In this document: positions 25,522-33,739 of the stretch, in pieces
Layout: each line of letters opens with the position of its first letter
How positions within the stretch are numbered: the first letter of the stretch is position 1
Source of the DNA: Candidatus Dormiibacter spiritus
GTDB lineage: Bacteria; Chloroflexota; Dormibacteria; Dormibacterales; Dormibacteraceae
Assembly: GCA_003244185.1 (NCBI GenBank)
Contig: QHBT01000009.1
Span: forward strand, 47,301 to 111,300
Reading direction: 5' to 3'
Length of the DNA stretch: 64,000 bases
The notes under the pieces: generated by a model
Told to the model about the DNA's origin: nothing
Databases searched by the model: none
The model's input: the letters and a program-made list of their open reading frames with translations, nothing else
Made by a program: the position numbers and the translations under genes

Positions 25522-26697
25522 ATGAGCGATGTCGTGATCATCGGCGGCGGCATCGTCGGCTGTGCTACGGCGCTTCACCTGAAGCTGGCGGATTCGGCCC
25601 TCGAGGTGGTCGTGCTGGAACCCGATCCGACGTACGCCGAGGCCGCTACCGCGCGGGCCTCGGGCGGTGTGCGCCAGCTCTTCTCCCGGCCGGAGAACAT
25701 CGCCCTGTCGCAGTACACGCTGGAGGTGATCCAGGCCTGGCCCGAGATGGCAGCGATCGATGGGCAGCCGCCGCCTGACCTTCACTGGCAGCGCCGCGGC
25801 TACCTCTTCATCGCCACGCCCGACCACGCCGAGACCCTCGCGGCCAACCTCCTCGTGCAGCGGCAACACGGGGTTCTCGCGGAGTGGCTGGACCCACCGG
25901 CGCTCGAGGAACGGTACCGGGCGATCGATTCCGCCGACCTGGGCGGCGGCGTGCTCTCACCGGATGACGGGTGGCTGGATCCGCACGCATTCCTCCAGGG
26001 CCTGCGGGCCAAGGCGCGACACCTGGGCTCGCGTTTCCTCGAGGAGCGGGCAGTCGGAGTCGAGGTGGCGGCGAATGCGGTCCGGGGGGTCGACCTGGCC
26101 TCCGGGCACAGTTTGCGGGCGGACGCCGTGGTCAACGCGGCCGGTTGCTGGGCTCCGGCGCTGGCTGCCGCCGCCGGCATGCCGGTGCCGGTCGAGCCGA
26201 TGCTCCGGCTTGAGCACACAGTCGACCTTCCGCCCGACGTACTGCCAGGATTCGCGGCGCTGCCGTTCGTGAAGGATGGGCGTGGGTTGGCGATCCACCC
26301 CGAGGGGTCGGGGCTGTCGGTCAGCCTGGTCGACTTTGACGCGCCAGGCGGGTTCGACACCGCAGCCGACCCTGGCTACTTCGAGCGGGCGGTGTGGCCG
26401 GCGCTTGTGCACCGCTGCCCAGGCCTCGACCGGCTGCGGCTCCACGCCACCAGCAGCGGACTGTACGACCAGAACCGCCTCGACGGCAACGCCGTCATCG
26501 GCAATCGGCCGGGCCGACTCGACAACTACTACCTGGCGTGCGGCTTCTCGGGTCACGGCCTGATGCACGCGCCGGGGGTGGGCCGCGCGCTGGCGGAGCT
26601 CATCCTCCACGGGTCGTACCGGACGATCGACCTGGAGCGGCTCGGGTACGCACGGATCCTGCATCGCGAGCCGTATGCCGAGCGCGGCATCAGGTGA
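25522..26697 (+). CDS. FAD-dependent oxidoreductase, DAO (sarcosine oxidase-like) family
   Basis: 391 aa. The FAD-binding dinucleotide fold opens the protein (VVIIGGGIVGCATALHL), followed by ATARASGGVRQLFSRPENI, which is characteristic of the DAO family, and a C-terminal FAD loop NYYLACGFSGHGLMHAPGVG. It probably oxidises a secondary or methylated amine or an imino acid using oxygen or a carrier; the substrate cannot be read. I chose ATG at 25522 rather than the upstream in-frame start at 25498 because the flavin fold begins three residues later. The gene stands alone, with no sox-type subunits near it. Confidence 0.8.
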   Translation: MSDVVIIGGGIVGCATALHLKLADSALEVVVLEPDPTYAEAATARASGGVRQLFSRPENIALSQYTLEVIQAWPEMAAIDGQPPPDLHWQRRGYLFIATPDHAETLAANLLVQRQHGVLAEWLDPPALEERYRAIDSADLGGGVLSPDDGWLDPHAFLQGLRAKARHLGSRFLEERAVGVEVAANAVRGVDLASGHSLRADAVVNAAGCWAPALAAAAGMPVPVEPMLRLEHTVDLPPDVLPGFAALPFVKDGRGLAIHPEGSGLSVSLVDFDAPGGFDTAADPGYFERAVWPALVHRCPGLDRLRLHATSSGLYDQNRLDGNAVIGNRPGRLDNYYLACGFSGHGLMHAPGVGRALAELILHGSYRTIDLERLGYARILHREPYAERGIR

Positions 26698-26726
26698 GCG
26701 GCCGGACGGCGGAATCCCCGAGGATG

Positions 26727-26743
26727 TGGCTACCATGTAGCCA
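26727..26743. promoter_or_regulatory. Antitoxin operator overlapping the phd start codon
   Basis: A perfect inverted repeat TGGCTAC-CAT-GTAGCCA ends on the A of the ATG at 26743. The internal TACCAT (26731-26736) is correctly spaced to be a -10 box for a leaderless transcript. This is the expected place for autorepression by the Phd antitoxin. Confidence 0.6.
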
Positions 26744-27021
26744 TGCTTCGCATCGGTATCCGTGACCTCAAGAACGGTTTGAGCCAGACCCTGCGCCAAG
26801 TGCAGCGCGGCGAGACTGTTGAAGTCACCGACCACGGTCGACCGATCGCCAGAATCGTCAAGGCTTGGCCATCACGGAGTCAGCAATTGGTCGCCGAAGG
26901 CCGGCTGCTGGTGCCGGAGGGTGCCGAGGATCTGCTCAACCTGGGTCCGCCGCCGCCTTTGCAGCCCGGCGAACAGCTGGGCTCAGTAACCTTGGCCCAG
27001 CTGCGTGCCGACGAGCGATAA
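26743..27021 (+). CDS. Phd/YefM-family antitoxin
   Basis: 92 aa. The N-terminal Phd/YefM DNA-binding fold is clear: IRDLKNGLSQTLRQVQRGETVEVTDHGRPIARI. The C-terminal tail, which in this family neutralises the toxin, is acidic/proline-rich. It overlaps the vapC-type toxin gene by 17 bp and has a palindromic operator over its start codon, so it likely represses its own operon. Confidence 0.88.
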   Translation: MLRIGIRDLKNGLSQTLRQVQRGETVEVTDHGRPIARIVKAWPSRSQQLVAEGRLLVPEGAEDLLNLGPPPPLQPGEQLGSVTLAQLRADER

Positions 27022-27409
27022 GTACGCCTACCTCGACACGTCAGCGTTTCTCAAGCTGTGCTGGCCCGAACCAGAAACGGTTGCATTGGAAAACTATCTG
27101 AGCGGATGGCCGCAGCTCGTGTCGGCCGCGCTCATCTGGACTGAGGCTCTGCTGGCTGCTCAACGCCACGGGCCTGTGCGCAGGGCCCATGTCGAGCGGC
27201 GTTTGCTGGCGCTGCCCGTGCTGGAAATCAGCCGAGCCCTGTTTCGCGAAGCCGGCGCCCTGGCAGCCCCGGGCCTACGTTCCCTGGATGCGATTCACCT
27301 GGCTGCTGCAATCTCTCTCGGAGGCGATCTCGGCGTAATCGTCACCTACGACGAGAGGATGCGCAGCGCGGCCGCCGCCTTGGGGCTGTCCGTCGCCGAT
27401 CCGCGCTGA
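27005..27409 (+). CDS. VapC-type PIN-domain toxin
   Basis: 134 aa ribonuclease of the PIN fold. Acidic metal-binding residues appear in order: Asp in YLDTSAFLK, Glu in IWTEALLA, Asp in LDAIHLAAA and Asp in TYDERM. Partner of the Phd-type antitoxin immediately upstream; the GTG start lies inside that gene. VapC toxins usually cut tRNA or rRNA. It is convergent with the molybdopterin oxidoreductase gene. Confidence 0.88.
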   Translation: MPTSDKYAYLDTSAFLKLCWPEPETVALENYLSGWPQLVSAALIWTEALLAAQRHGPVRRAHVERRLLALPVLEISRALFREAGALAAPGLRSLDAIHLAAAISLGGDLGVIVTYDERMRSAAAALGLSVADPR

Positions 27410-27427
27410 GCGCGGGTTGAGCCTGCT

Positions 27428-29503
27428 CTAGCGCGCTTCCACCTGGATCCGTGCTTCGTAGGATGCGGCGCCGGCGGGAAAGGCGCGCGCCGCCTCATCA
27501 CTGACCAGGCGGGCGCCGCTGGTCAGGCGGTTTAGCTCCGCCCAACCGTCGTGGATCCAGGTCACCCCGGGCGGCACCCGATCGGTGACCTCCGCCCAGG
27601 CCTTCATCTCGCCCCGATCGTTGTAGAGGCGGATGGGCCCGCCGTCAGCCACGCTGCGCTGCTCGGCATCTGCCGGGTTGAGCCAGAGCCGGGGGCAGGG
27701 ATCCGCTTGCGCCAACGAGGGCAGCGCTCGGCCGTGGTCGTAGAAGCCATGAAAGTGTGTGAAGGTCCGGCCGTGCGTCAAGACGAGCGGATAGCGGCTG
27801 GCCTGGGGAGCTCGAAGATGGTTCTCGGGCGCCGGCTCGTACACCGGCACCCGCGGCACGCCCAGCTCCTCGGCCCGGCCGGTGACGAACTCCACCTTCC
27901 CGCTCGGCGTTGGGAAGCGGAGGTCAGCATGGCCGACGTGCCCGACCGCCAGCTCGATGTGGGGCTCAGCCGTGCGCAGCTCGTCGACCTTGGCGTGCCG
28001 GGTGGCGTCGTGGTCGAACAAGGCGTCGACCAGCTCGGCTGGCGATCGCCAGGGAAAGAAGCCCTCCATTCCCAAGCGGCCGGCCAGTGCGCTCAGCACC
28101 CAACTGAGCGGACGCGCTTCACCCCGCCGGTTCAGGCCCTGGTCCATGAGGTAGCCATGGGTGTTGGTGAGCTTGAAGCCGGTGTCCTCCAGCCAGGAGG
28201 TGCCCGGCAGCACCACATCGGCGAACTCGCGGAGGGTGTCGTTGAGGAAGAGGTCGAAGCCGACGACCAGCGGCATCCGCCGTAGCGAGGCCGCTATCCG
28301 GTTGCCGTCGGTGAAGTCGCTGGCCAGGTTCGAGCCGAACATCAGCAGCGCCTCGATCCGGGCCGCCTCCAGCTGCTCCAGGATGGTGCTCATCTCGCTG
28401 ACCATCGAGTCCTCGGGCGACTTGCGATCCGGCGGCACGATCGAGCTCCGTCCCATGCCGTGGGAGAGGGCGGAGTGTCTTGGTCCCATCCCGGCGCCTG
28501 GCCGGCCGAGGCTGCCGGTCAGCGCCGGCAGGCAGGCGATGGCGCGGGCCGCGTGCCAGCTGTTGCCGCTCTTGTGCATGGAGCTGCCGCCGGCCACTAT
28601 GACCGAGCGCTTGCTCGCCGCATAGAGACGCGCCAGCTCGACTATGTCAGTCGCCGCCAGCCCGGTCTCCGCCGCCGCCCATTCGGGCGTGTACTGGCGC
28701 ACGTGAGCCGCCAGCTCCTCGAACCCGACTGTGTGCTCAGCCACAAAAGCAGCGTCGTGCCGGCCCTCGCCGATGATCACCTGCATCAGGGCCAGCGCCA
28801 GGGCCGCATCGGAGCCGGGTCTCAGGACGAAGCCGTGATCAGCGTGCTTGAAGGTATCTGTTCGCCGAACGTCGATGGCGATCACTGTGGCGCCACGCTT
28901 TCGAGCGGCCAGCACGCGCGGCGCAGTGTTTGCCTGACTGGCGAAGTTGGCGCCCCAGAGCAGGACGAGGTCGGAGTTGCGGGCCAGGTCCTCCATGGAG
29001 TTGACCTCGGTCACCCCTGTCAGCGAGAAGCCGAAGCCGCCCAGCCCCCAGCAGACGATGGCGGGAACCCAGGCCTGCGCGCCCAGCATGTGGGCGAAGC
29101 GCGTGCAGAGGGGACCGCCATACCCGTTGGCGTAGACGCCGTGGCCCGACCAGACTGAGGTCTTGGCGGGGGTCGCCTGGCGCACGCCGTCAGCTATCCG
29201 ATCGAGCGCTGCCTCCCAGCTGGCTTCGTACCAGGCACCCGGCTCGCGGCGGTCGCGCATGAGCGGCCTGAGTAGCCGCTTTGGGTTGTCGACGATCTCG
29301 ACCGCCGCCCGCCCGCGCAGGCAGAGGAAGCCGCGGCTGTCAGGGTTCTCCAGGTCACCCTTGATCGAGAGGACTCTGTCGTTCTCGATCTCCACCACCA
29401 TCCCGCAGTACGTGGGATGGCAGTTCATGGGACACATGGTCCGGAAAGTGCGATGACCCGCTGCCGGCACCATGGGAAGCTCTCTCAGGCCAGAGGCAGT
29501 CAT
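27428..29503 (-). CDS. Molybdopterin oxidoreductase (formate dehydrogenase-like)
   Basis: About 691 aa, DMSO reductase superfamily. The N-terminal 4Fe-4S motif is CPMNCHPTYC followed by FLCLRG, then molybdopterin-guanine-dinucleotide binding regions (LLWGANFASQANTAPR, MFGSNLASDF) and the C-terminal cap domain (LVLTHGRTFTHFH). The residue that should bind molybdenum is probably Cys in AIVCWG, not selenocysteine or serine. Formate dehydrogenase, thiosulfate/polysulfide reductase and others share this form, so the substrate is open. The frame continues upstream to 29776 but that part overlaps a zinc-ribbon gene; ATG at 29503 (or 29512) fits the domain start. No iron-sulfur or membrane subunit is adjacent. 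Confidence 0.8.
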   Translation of the reverse strand: MTASGLRELPMVPAAGHRTFRTMCPMNCHPTYCGMVVEIENDRVLSIKGDLENPDSRGFLCLRGRAAVEIVDNPKRLLRPLMRDRREPGAWYEASWEAALDRIADGVRQATPAKTSVWSGHGVYANGYGGPLCTRFAHMLGAQAWVPAIVCWGLGGFGFSLTGVTEVNSMEDLARNSDLVLLWGANFASQANTAPRVLAARKRGATVIAIDVRRTDTFKHADHGFVLRPGSDAALALALMQVIIGEGRHDAAFVAEHTVGFEELAAHVRQYTPEWAAAETGLAATDIVELARLYAASKRSVIVAGGSSMHKSGNSWHAARAIACLPALTGSLGRPGAGMGPRHSALSHGMGRSSIVPPDRKSPEDSMVSEMSTILEQLEAARIEALLMFGSNLASDFTDGNRIAASLRRMPLVVGFDLFLNDTLREFADVVLPGTSWLEDTGFKLTNTHGYLMDQGLNRRGEARPLSWVLSALAGRLGMEGFFPWRSPAELVDALFDHDATRHAKVDELRTAEPHIELAVGHVGHADLRFPTPSGKVEFVTGRAEELGVPRVPVYEPAPENHLRAPQASRYPLVLTHGRTFTHFHGFYDHGRALPSLAQADPCPRLWLNPADAEQRSVADGGPIRLYNDRGEMKAWAEVTDRVPPGVTWIHDGWAELNRLTSGARLVSDEAARAFPAGAASYEARIQVEAR

Positions 29504-29595
29504 CCTGCCCATGGTAGGGATGGCCGGTCGCGCCCCGAGCGAAGTCACCAGAAGACCAGCGGCGGCGTCAAAGGAGGCCTGCCTCCCCTTGCACG

Positions 29596-29781
29596 TCAGT
29601 TGAGATGCGCCACTCGCTGCTGCTTCAGCCACTCCTTCGAAACTGTGAACTCGACGCGGCCCAGGCAGATGGCGCACCAGATCCGCTCGCAGCGCTCGCA
29701 GGCGATGTGCTGGTGATCCTGGCTCAGGTCCAGCTCCATGCTGAAGGTGCCGCATTCGAAGCACTGCACAGGGCACTTCAC
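29596..29781 (-). CDS. Small zinc-ribbon protein
   Basis: 61 aa with two cysteine clusters (CPVQCFEC and CERCERIWCAIC) and a short helix at the end, a compact zinc ribbon. It overlaps the upstream 90-aa gene by 4 bp (ATGA) and precedes the molybdopterin oxidoreductase on the same strand after a ~90-bp gap. Function unknown; a redox or maturation partner of the oxidoreductase is possible from position only. Confidence 0.6.
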   Translation of the reverse strand: MKCPVQCFECGTFSMELDLSQDHQHIACERCERIWCAICLGRVEFTVSKEWLKQQRVAHLN

Positions 29782-30050
29782 CGGTTGGCGAACTCCCGCT
29801 CGAACTCGGGAAAGTACTGATTGATCTCAGCCAGTTCGAAGCTGAGCTTGATTTGATCCGCGCGCTCGTGCTTCAGCAGGAAGTCGAAAGCCTGCCTGAC
29901 CAGGTGCTCGGGAGCGTCGCCCGGCCGGCCCCAGCGCTGGAGGTCCTCCTTGCTCACCCGAACGTTGTGGCGGCTCACGTTCTCGCCCTCCGAGATCGCG
30001 ACCGCGCAGTCCCAGCCCGCAGCCGTCGGCGAGGCCTCCACCCTGATCAT
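29778..30050 (-). CDS. Conserved hypothetical protein of 90 aa
   Basis: Soluble alpha/beta protein: an N-terminal strand pair with EGENVSRHNVRVSKEDLQRW, then helix HLVRQAFDFLLKHE and the end LAEINQYFPEFEREF. I have seen this general pattern in small unannotated proteins of high-GC bacteria but cannot name a family. Co-translated with the zinc-ribbon gene through a 4-bp overlap. Confidence 0.55.
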   Translation of the reverse strand: MIRVEASPTAAGWDCAVAISEGENVSRHNVRVSKEDLQRWGRPGDAPEHLVRQAFDFLLKHERADQIKLSFELAEINQYFPEFEREFANR

Positions 30051-30091
30051 CTGCTCAGCAATCGTAAAGCCGGGCCCGCTCCGCCGGCCGG

Positions 30092-30502
30092 CTAAGGGGG
30101 TGGCGGTTGCAGCGTTTGCAGGTCGGTGCGCGTGAAATCATCACCCAGGTGCAGGATCGGATGGCCTGTCAGCTCCGCCAGCGCATAGGTACAGCAGTCG
30201 CCAAAGGTCAGGGCAGCGGGATGGCGTCCCTTGCCGAAGCGTCGCCAGGCGATCAGCGCTCGCTCAGCCAGATCTGCATCGAACGGCTCAACCTGGATCT
30301 GCGCGTCACGCAACGCGCGCTGCGAGATCCCCGTCCCCGGCGGACCGGAACGGGCTTCCAGCACGATGCCCAGCTCGAGAGCGTTCGGAGCCGCCATCAA
30401 ACGAGGAGACGCTCGCTTGAGCTGGTCCAAGAGCCAAAGGTAGTTGGACTCCCGGCGGAGTATGGCGACCAGGGCTGAGGCGTCCACCACCACAGCGCTC
30501 AT
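30092..30502 (-). CDS. VapC-type PIN-domain toxin (second locus)
   Basis: 136 aa PIN ribonuclease with acidic residues in VVDASALVAIL, NALELGIVLEA, TFGDCCTYALA and LGDDFTRTDL. The ATG at 30502 overlaps the TGA of a short frame encoding only the tail of an antitoxin, so it may be an orphan toxin or one neutralised in trans by another antitoxin. Confidence 0.85.
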   Translation of the reverse strand: MSAVVVDASALVAILRRESNYLWLLDQLKRASPRLMAAPNALELGIVLEARSGPPGTGISQRALRDAQIQVEPFDADLAERALIAWRRFGKGRHPAALTFGDCCTYALAELTGHPILHLGDDFTRTDLQTLQPPPP

Positions 30503-30600
30503 GCCGGCAAGCCATGCTCGTCATAGCCGAGGATGTCATCGGCCGAACGATGATCGAGGACGGTCAGCGAGGAGTACTCGTAGACAGCATAGATCCGCGG
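30499..30600 (-). pseudogene. Truncated VapB-like antitoxin remnant
   Basis: Reading upstream from the VapC ATG in the coupled frame gives about 33 codons ending in SADDILGYDEHGLPA, a tail typical of VapC-partner antitoxins, joined by an ATGA overlap. An in-frame TGA lies at 30603-30601, no ATG, GTG or TTG is available, and only 28 bp separate this from the end of the S51 peptidase gene. The DNA-binding half of the antitoxin therefore seems deleted. Confidence 0.5.
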
Positions 30601-30628
30601 TCACCGGATTCGGGGCAGTCGCCAATCC

Positions 30629-31360
30629 TCAGTCGGCCAGGACCCGGGTCTTTAGCCGGCGCTCTTCTGCGCCGGTGGTGCCAGTGCGTTCGACGCTGTA
30701 GGCGAAGGCCCCGTAGCGGTCGCTGACCGCTTCGACCAGCTCCTGGGCCCGGTAGTGCAGCCCGGCGCCGTCATCGGTCGCGTAGCCATCGGGAAGAACA
30801 CCTTCGGCGATGAGCCGCTGGAAGAGAGGCCGACGCTGCGGCTCGGCGTCGTGGTGCACGCCATTGGCGAAGGGCAGGAAGGCCAGCCCGTTGTCGATCG
30901 GGCGCAGGTCCGGTTCGAAGGAGTCGGTGGTGCCGCCCACGTGCCAGCAGATGGAGCCGGCCGAGACCCCGCCCAGCACCACGCCCGCCTCCCAGCATTC
31001 CCGCAAGATCGGCTCCAGGCCGTGCAGCCGCCACATGGCCAGCAGTCCTGCCACGCTGCCGCCGCCTACCCAGATGACGTCCTGGGCGAGCAGGTGAGCG
31101 CGGATGTCGACCACGTTCGGCATGGTGAACAGCGCCAGGTGCGAGACCTGCACCTCCGATCCCACGAAGGCCCCGTACACCCAGGCCTGCTGGACCGGGT
31201 TGTCGCCCGAGGCGGTGCCGAGATAGCAGAAGCGCGGCCGCTGGGGTCGGCCGGCCAGCTCGAAGGCGAAGTCGATCAGCGGCCCAGGCTCGATCGGGCG
31301 CCGGCGGCCGGGATTGAAGCCACCGGACGTGGCCAGGATGGTCGGCGCGGCTGCCGCCAT
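30629..31360 (-). CDS. Peptidase E-like serine peptidase (family S51)
   Basis: 243 aa class I glutamine-amidotransferase-like fold. The nucleophile elbow is GGVSAGSICW, preceded by the strand VIWVGGGSVAGLL, both hallmarks of peptidase E/cyanophycinase. A histidine follows in NGVHHD. Members cleave Asp-X dipeptides or cyanophycin. No signal peptide, so it is cytoplasmic. Single-gene unit, divergent from the SOS mutasome operon. Confidence 0.8.
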   Translation of the reverse strand: MAAAAPTILATSGGFNPGRRRPIEPGPLIDFAFELAGRPQRPRFCYLGTASGDNPVQQAWVYGAFVGSEVQVSHLALFTMPNVVDIRAHLLAQDVIWVGGGSVAGLLAMWRLHGLEPILRECWEAGVVLGGVSAGSICWHVGGTTDSFEPDLRPIDNGLAFLPFANGVHHDAEPQRRPLFQRLIAEGVLPDGYATDDGAGLHYRAQELVEAVSDRYGAFAYSVERTGTTGAEERRLKTRVLAD

Positions 31361-31436
31361 TCAGTCACCGCTCAAGGTGTGCCTGTCCTTCACAGCTGCG
31401 CTCAGCCTAACCAGGCGGCTGCCTCAAACCTCCGGC

Positions 31437-31465
31437 TTGACCCTCGAACGTTTGTTCGCTAAGCT
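31437..31465 (+). promoter_or_regulatory. SOS promoter of the imuA operon
   Basis: -35 TTGACC (31437-31442), 17-bp spacer, -10 TAAGCT (31460-31465), start expected near 31472, about 50 bp ahead of imuA. The LexA box fills the spacer, so bound LexA would block RNA polymerase. Confidence 0.6.
31445..31458. promoter_or_regulatory. LexA (SOS) box
   Basis: CGAACGTTTGTTCG, a perfect CGAAC-N4-GTTCG palindrome of the kind recognised by LexA in Gram-positive and related bacteria. Its place in front of the mutasome genes makes it a confident operator. Confidence 0.85.
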
Positions 31466-31522
31466 GGGCTGGCCTCCTCTTCTTCCCACGTCCTCGCCGG
31501 GGGCATCTCCTCCCAAAAGAAG

Positions 31523-32281
31523 ATGCAGAGCGAACTCCAGCGAGCCATCGATGCGATCCATGTCCGCTTCGGCGACCAGTCCCTGGTCAGGGCCACGCGG
31601 CTGCCGGCGGCCGAGCCCTGGCCGACAGGCATTCCGGCGGTCGACCGGCTGAGCGGCATCGGAGGCTGGCCACGAGGCCGGATCGGGCTCCTCTCCGGCC
31701 GGTCGGGCTCCGGCAAGCTGACCTTGGGACTGGCCCTGCTGGCCCGAGCCACGCGGGAGTTCGCCCAGGTGGTGGTGCTGGACCCCCAGCGGAGCTTCGA
31801 TCCCTGGACTTTTGCTTCGCTCGGCGCGGACCTGCGCAACCTGACCTTGGTCAGGCCACCGAACGCAACAGCCGCCGGCGAGGCGGCGGTCTCCCTGGCC
31901 CGGGCCGGGGCCGGCTGCCTGTTGGTGCTCGATTCCCTGCCTGAGCCGGCCCTGGCACCGCTCGAATCCGCCGCCGCTCGCTCCGGCTCTGCAGTGTTGG
32001 CGGTGACTGGAGAGCCCGCGCCGCAGGGGCTGGCCTTCGCCTCCAGCTTGAGCCTGAGCTTGCAGCGGACTGACTGGATCTGGGAGCGGGGCCTGCCGGT
32101 GGGCCTGCGCACCCTGCTCGGCTGCCGGAAGAACAAGCTGGCAGCGCCGGGCGGAGAGGCTGAGCTGGAACTGCGTTACGCACTGGGGGCGCGGCTCTTC
32201 CAGGCCCACGCAGTACGGGAGACTCAGGCTGAGGAGACGAACGTGAGGGAGCTGCCGGCATGGCGGTTTGCTGCTGTCTAG
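31523..32281 (+). CDS. imuA: ImuA-like RecA-fold protein of the SOS mutasome
   Basis: 252 aa. RecA-like ATPase fold with a strand-rich core: GIPAVDRLSGIGGWPRGRIGLLSG then a Walker A loop GRSGSGKLT, and a Walker B-like strand CLLVLDSLPEP. In canonical Walker A the lysine is followed by Ser/Thr; here Leu intervenes, so ATP use is doubtful. ImuA works with ImuB and DnaE2 in damage-induced mutagenic bypass. The gene follows a LexA-controlled promoter and its end overlaps imuB by 22 bp. Confidence 0.75.
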   Translation: MQSELQRAIDAIHVRFGDQSLVRATRLPAAEPWPTGIPAVDRLSGIGGWPRGRIGLLSGRSGSGKLTLGLALLARATREFAQVVVLDPQRSFDPWTFASLGADLRNLTLVRPPNATAAGEAAVSLARAGAGCLLVLDSLPEPALAPLESAAARSGSAVLAVTGEPAPQGLAFASSLSLSLQRTDWIWERGLPVGLRTLLGCRKNKLAAPGGEAELELRYALGARLFQAHAVRETQAEETNVRELPAWRFAAV

Positions 32282-33420
32282 TCCCTGATCTAGAGCTGGC
32301 GCTGCATCCTGCTCTGCGCGGCCGGCCGGTGATCGTCAGCCAGGCCGGGGAGCCGGTTCAAGCCTGTTCGCCGGAGGCGCGGAGCGCTGGTGTGCAGCCC
32401 GGCCTGACGCCGGCTCAGGCCGAGGCGCTCTGTCCCGCCGCCACCTTCGTCAAGCCGCAACCTGAGGCGACCGCGAGGCTGGCCAACCGGCTGGCCAGCG
32501 CCCTCTACGACCTGGCTCCCGTGGTCCAGGTGCGCCGTGACGGCCGGGTCTGGTTGGATCTGGACGGCGTGCCCAAGCTCGGTCAGGCCATCGCCGAGGC
32601 GCGCCGGCGGCTGGAGGCGGTCACCGGCTGGAATCCGCGGCTGGGGCTGGCGCCCGGTCCCTTCAGCGCTGCCCTGGCTGCAGCTCGGGCGGCGCCCGGA
32701 CGGGTGCTGAGGGTTGAGAACGCTGCCGCCTTCCTGGCTCCGCTCCCCAGCCGAGAGCTGGATCTGGAGCCTGAGCAGTTTGAACGCCTGGAGCTGCTGG
32801 GGCTGCGCACTTTGGGCCAACTGGCGGCGATCGGCCCGCGCCGGCTGGAGAGCCAGCTGGGCAAGGCCGGACGGACGGCTGTGCTGCTGGCCCGAGGCGA
32901 GGAGCCGCTGCCGCTCAAGCCCTGGCGGCCGGCCGGCGTCATGAGCGCGCACCGCCAGCTGGAGCCGCCTGTCGAGGATCGCGAGGCGCTGCTCTTCATC
33001 GCTCGGACGCTGGCCGCAGATCTCGCCCAGGAGCTGGGCTGGCGGGGAGCAGGGGCCAAGCGGCTGCGCCTGCGGGTGAATCTGGAGGGGATCGCCGAGC
33101 CGCTCCTCCGGGAGTCTTTGGTGAGACATCCGCTGTCCAGCGCGGCGGAGCTGTTCGGGTTGGCCGGGGCCTGGATCAGAGAGCTGCAGCTGACGGGGCC
33201 GCAGGGCGCTGTCGAGCTGGCGCTGGAGGTGCCGGAGCTGGAGGGCGCCGGCCGCCGCCAGCTGCATCTCTGGTTGGGCGGAGATCGCTCGGCGGAGGAG
33301 GTGGAGGCGGCACTGGAGCGCCTGCAGGAGCGCTACGGCGACGAGATGACGCTCAGGGTGCAGCCGGCGCTTCTCGCCTCGCCGCTGGTCGCCCAGCGCT
33401 TCTCCCTGGTGCCCAGGTGA
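32260..33420 (+). CDS. imuB: ImuB, catalytically inactive Y-family polymerase homologue
   Basis: 386 aa. The Y-family palm/finger/little-finger layout is recognisable (PVIVSQAGEPVQACSPEARSAGVQPGL, then VWLDLDGVPKL, then a helix-hairpin-helix FERLELLGLRTLGQLAAIG). The acidic metal ligands near the N-terminus (DxD/SxDE) are not in place, as expected for ImuB, which serves as a scaffold between the beta clamp, ImuA and DnaE2. No obvious QLxLF clamp motif is seen at the C-terminus. It overlaps both neighbours and is part of the SOS operon. Confidence 0.82.
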   Translation: MAVCCCLVPDLELALHPALRGRPVIVSQAGEPVQACSPEARSAGVQPGLTPAQAEALCPAATFVKPQPEATARLANRLASALYDLAPVVQVRRDGRVWLDLDGVPKLGQAIAEARRRLEAVTGWNPRLGLAPGPFSAALAAARAAPGRVLRVENAAAFLAPLPSRELDLEPEQFERLELLGLRTLGQLAAIGPRRLESQLGKAGRTAVLLARGEEPLPLKPWRPAGVMSAHRQLEPPVEDREALLFIARTLAADLAQELGWRGAGAKRLRLRVNLEGIAEPLLRESLVRHPLSSAAELFGLAGAWIRELQLTGPQGAVELALEVPELEGAGRRQLHLWLGGDRSAEEVEAALERLQERYGDEMTLRVQPALLASPLVAQRFSLVPR

Positions 33421-33668
33421 CGTTCCTGGTCGATCCCCCGCGTGAGCTGGAGGTGCGCACCGACGCCGCCGGCTGCCCACGCTGGCTGCAGGCCGAACCG
33501 CTGATCGGCGAGGTGGAGCCGGTCCAGCGCTGGCTGGCGGAGCTGGACTGGTGGAGCCGCCCCGTCTCCCGGGAGTACTGGAAAGTGCTCCTGGGCGGCC
33601 AGCTGCTCTGTGAGATCTACCGCGACCTGGAAGCCGGCCGCTGGTTCGTGGAACGTGTCTATGACTGA
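33417..33668 (+). CDS. Small mutasome-linked protein (DUF6504-type)
   Basis: 83 aa, begins at GTG in a 4-bp overlap with imuB. Trp-rich sequence (WLAELDWWSRPVSREYWKVLLGG...IYRDLEAGRWFVERVYD) typical of the small proteins that follow imuB in many Actinobacteria and relatives, known as DUF6504. In other genomes similar sequence is found fused to ImuB, so a structural role in the mutasome is likely. No catalytic motif is apparent. Confidence 0.7.
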   Translation: MTFLVDPPRELEVRTDAAGCPRWLQAEPLIGEVEPVQRWLAELDWWSRPVSREYWKVLLGGQLLCEIYRDLEAGRWFVERVYD

Positions 33669-33739
33669 GCGCTGGAAGCGGCTGACCCTCAGCTTGCACC
33701 AATCCCACTCCAAATCACCGGTTAGCTACCCACCGCCCC

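Noticed and set aside
27428..29776. Full-length 782-aa version of the molybdopterin oxidoreductase
   Set aside because: The extra N-terminal 91 residues overlap the zinc-ribbon gene in another frame and look like its shadow.
32290..33708. 472-codon minus-strand frame opposite imuB
   Set aside because: The sense strand encodes a clear ImuB; the antisense translation is compositionally biased and has no start signal.
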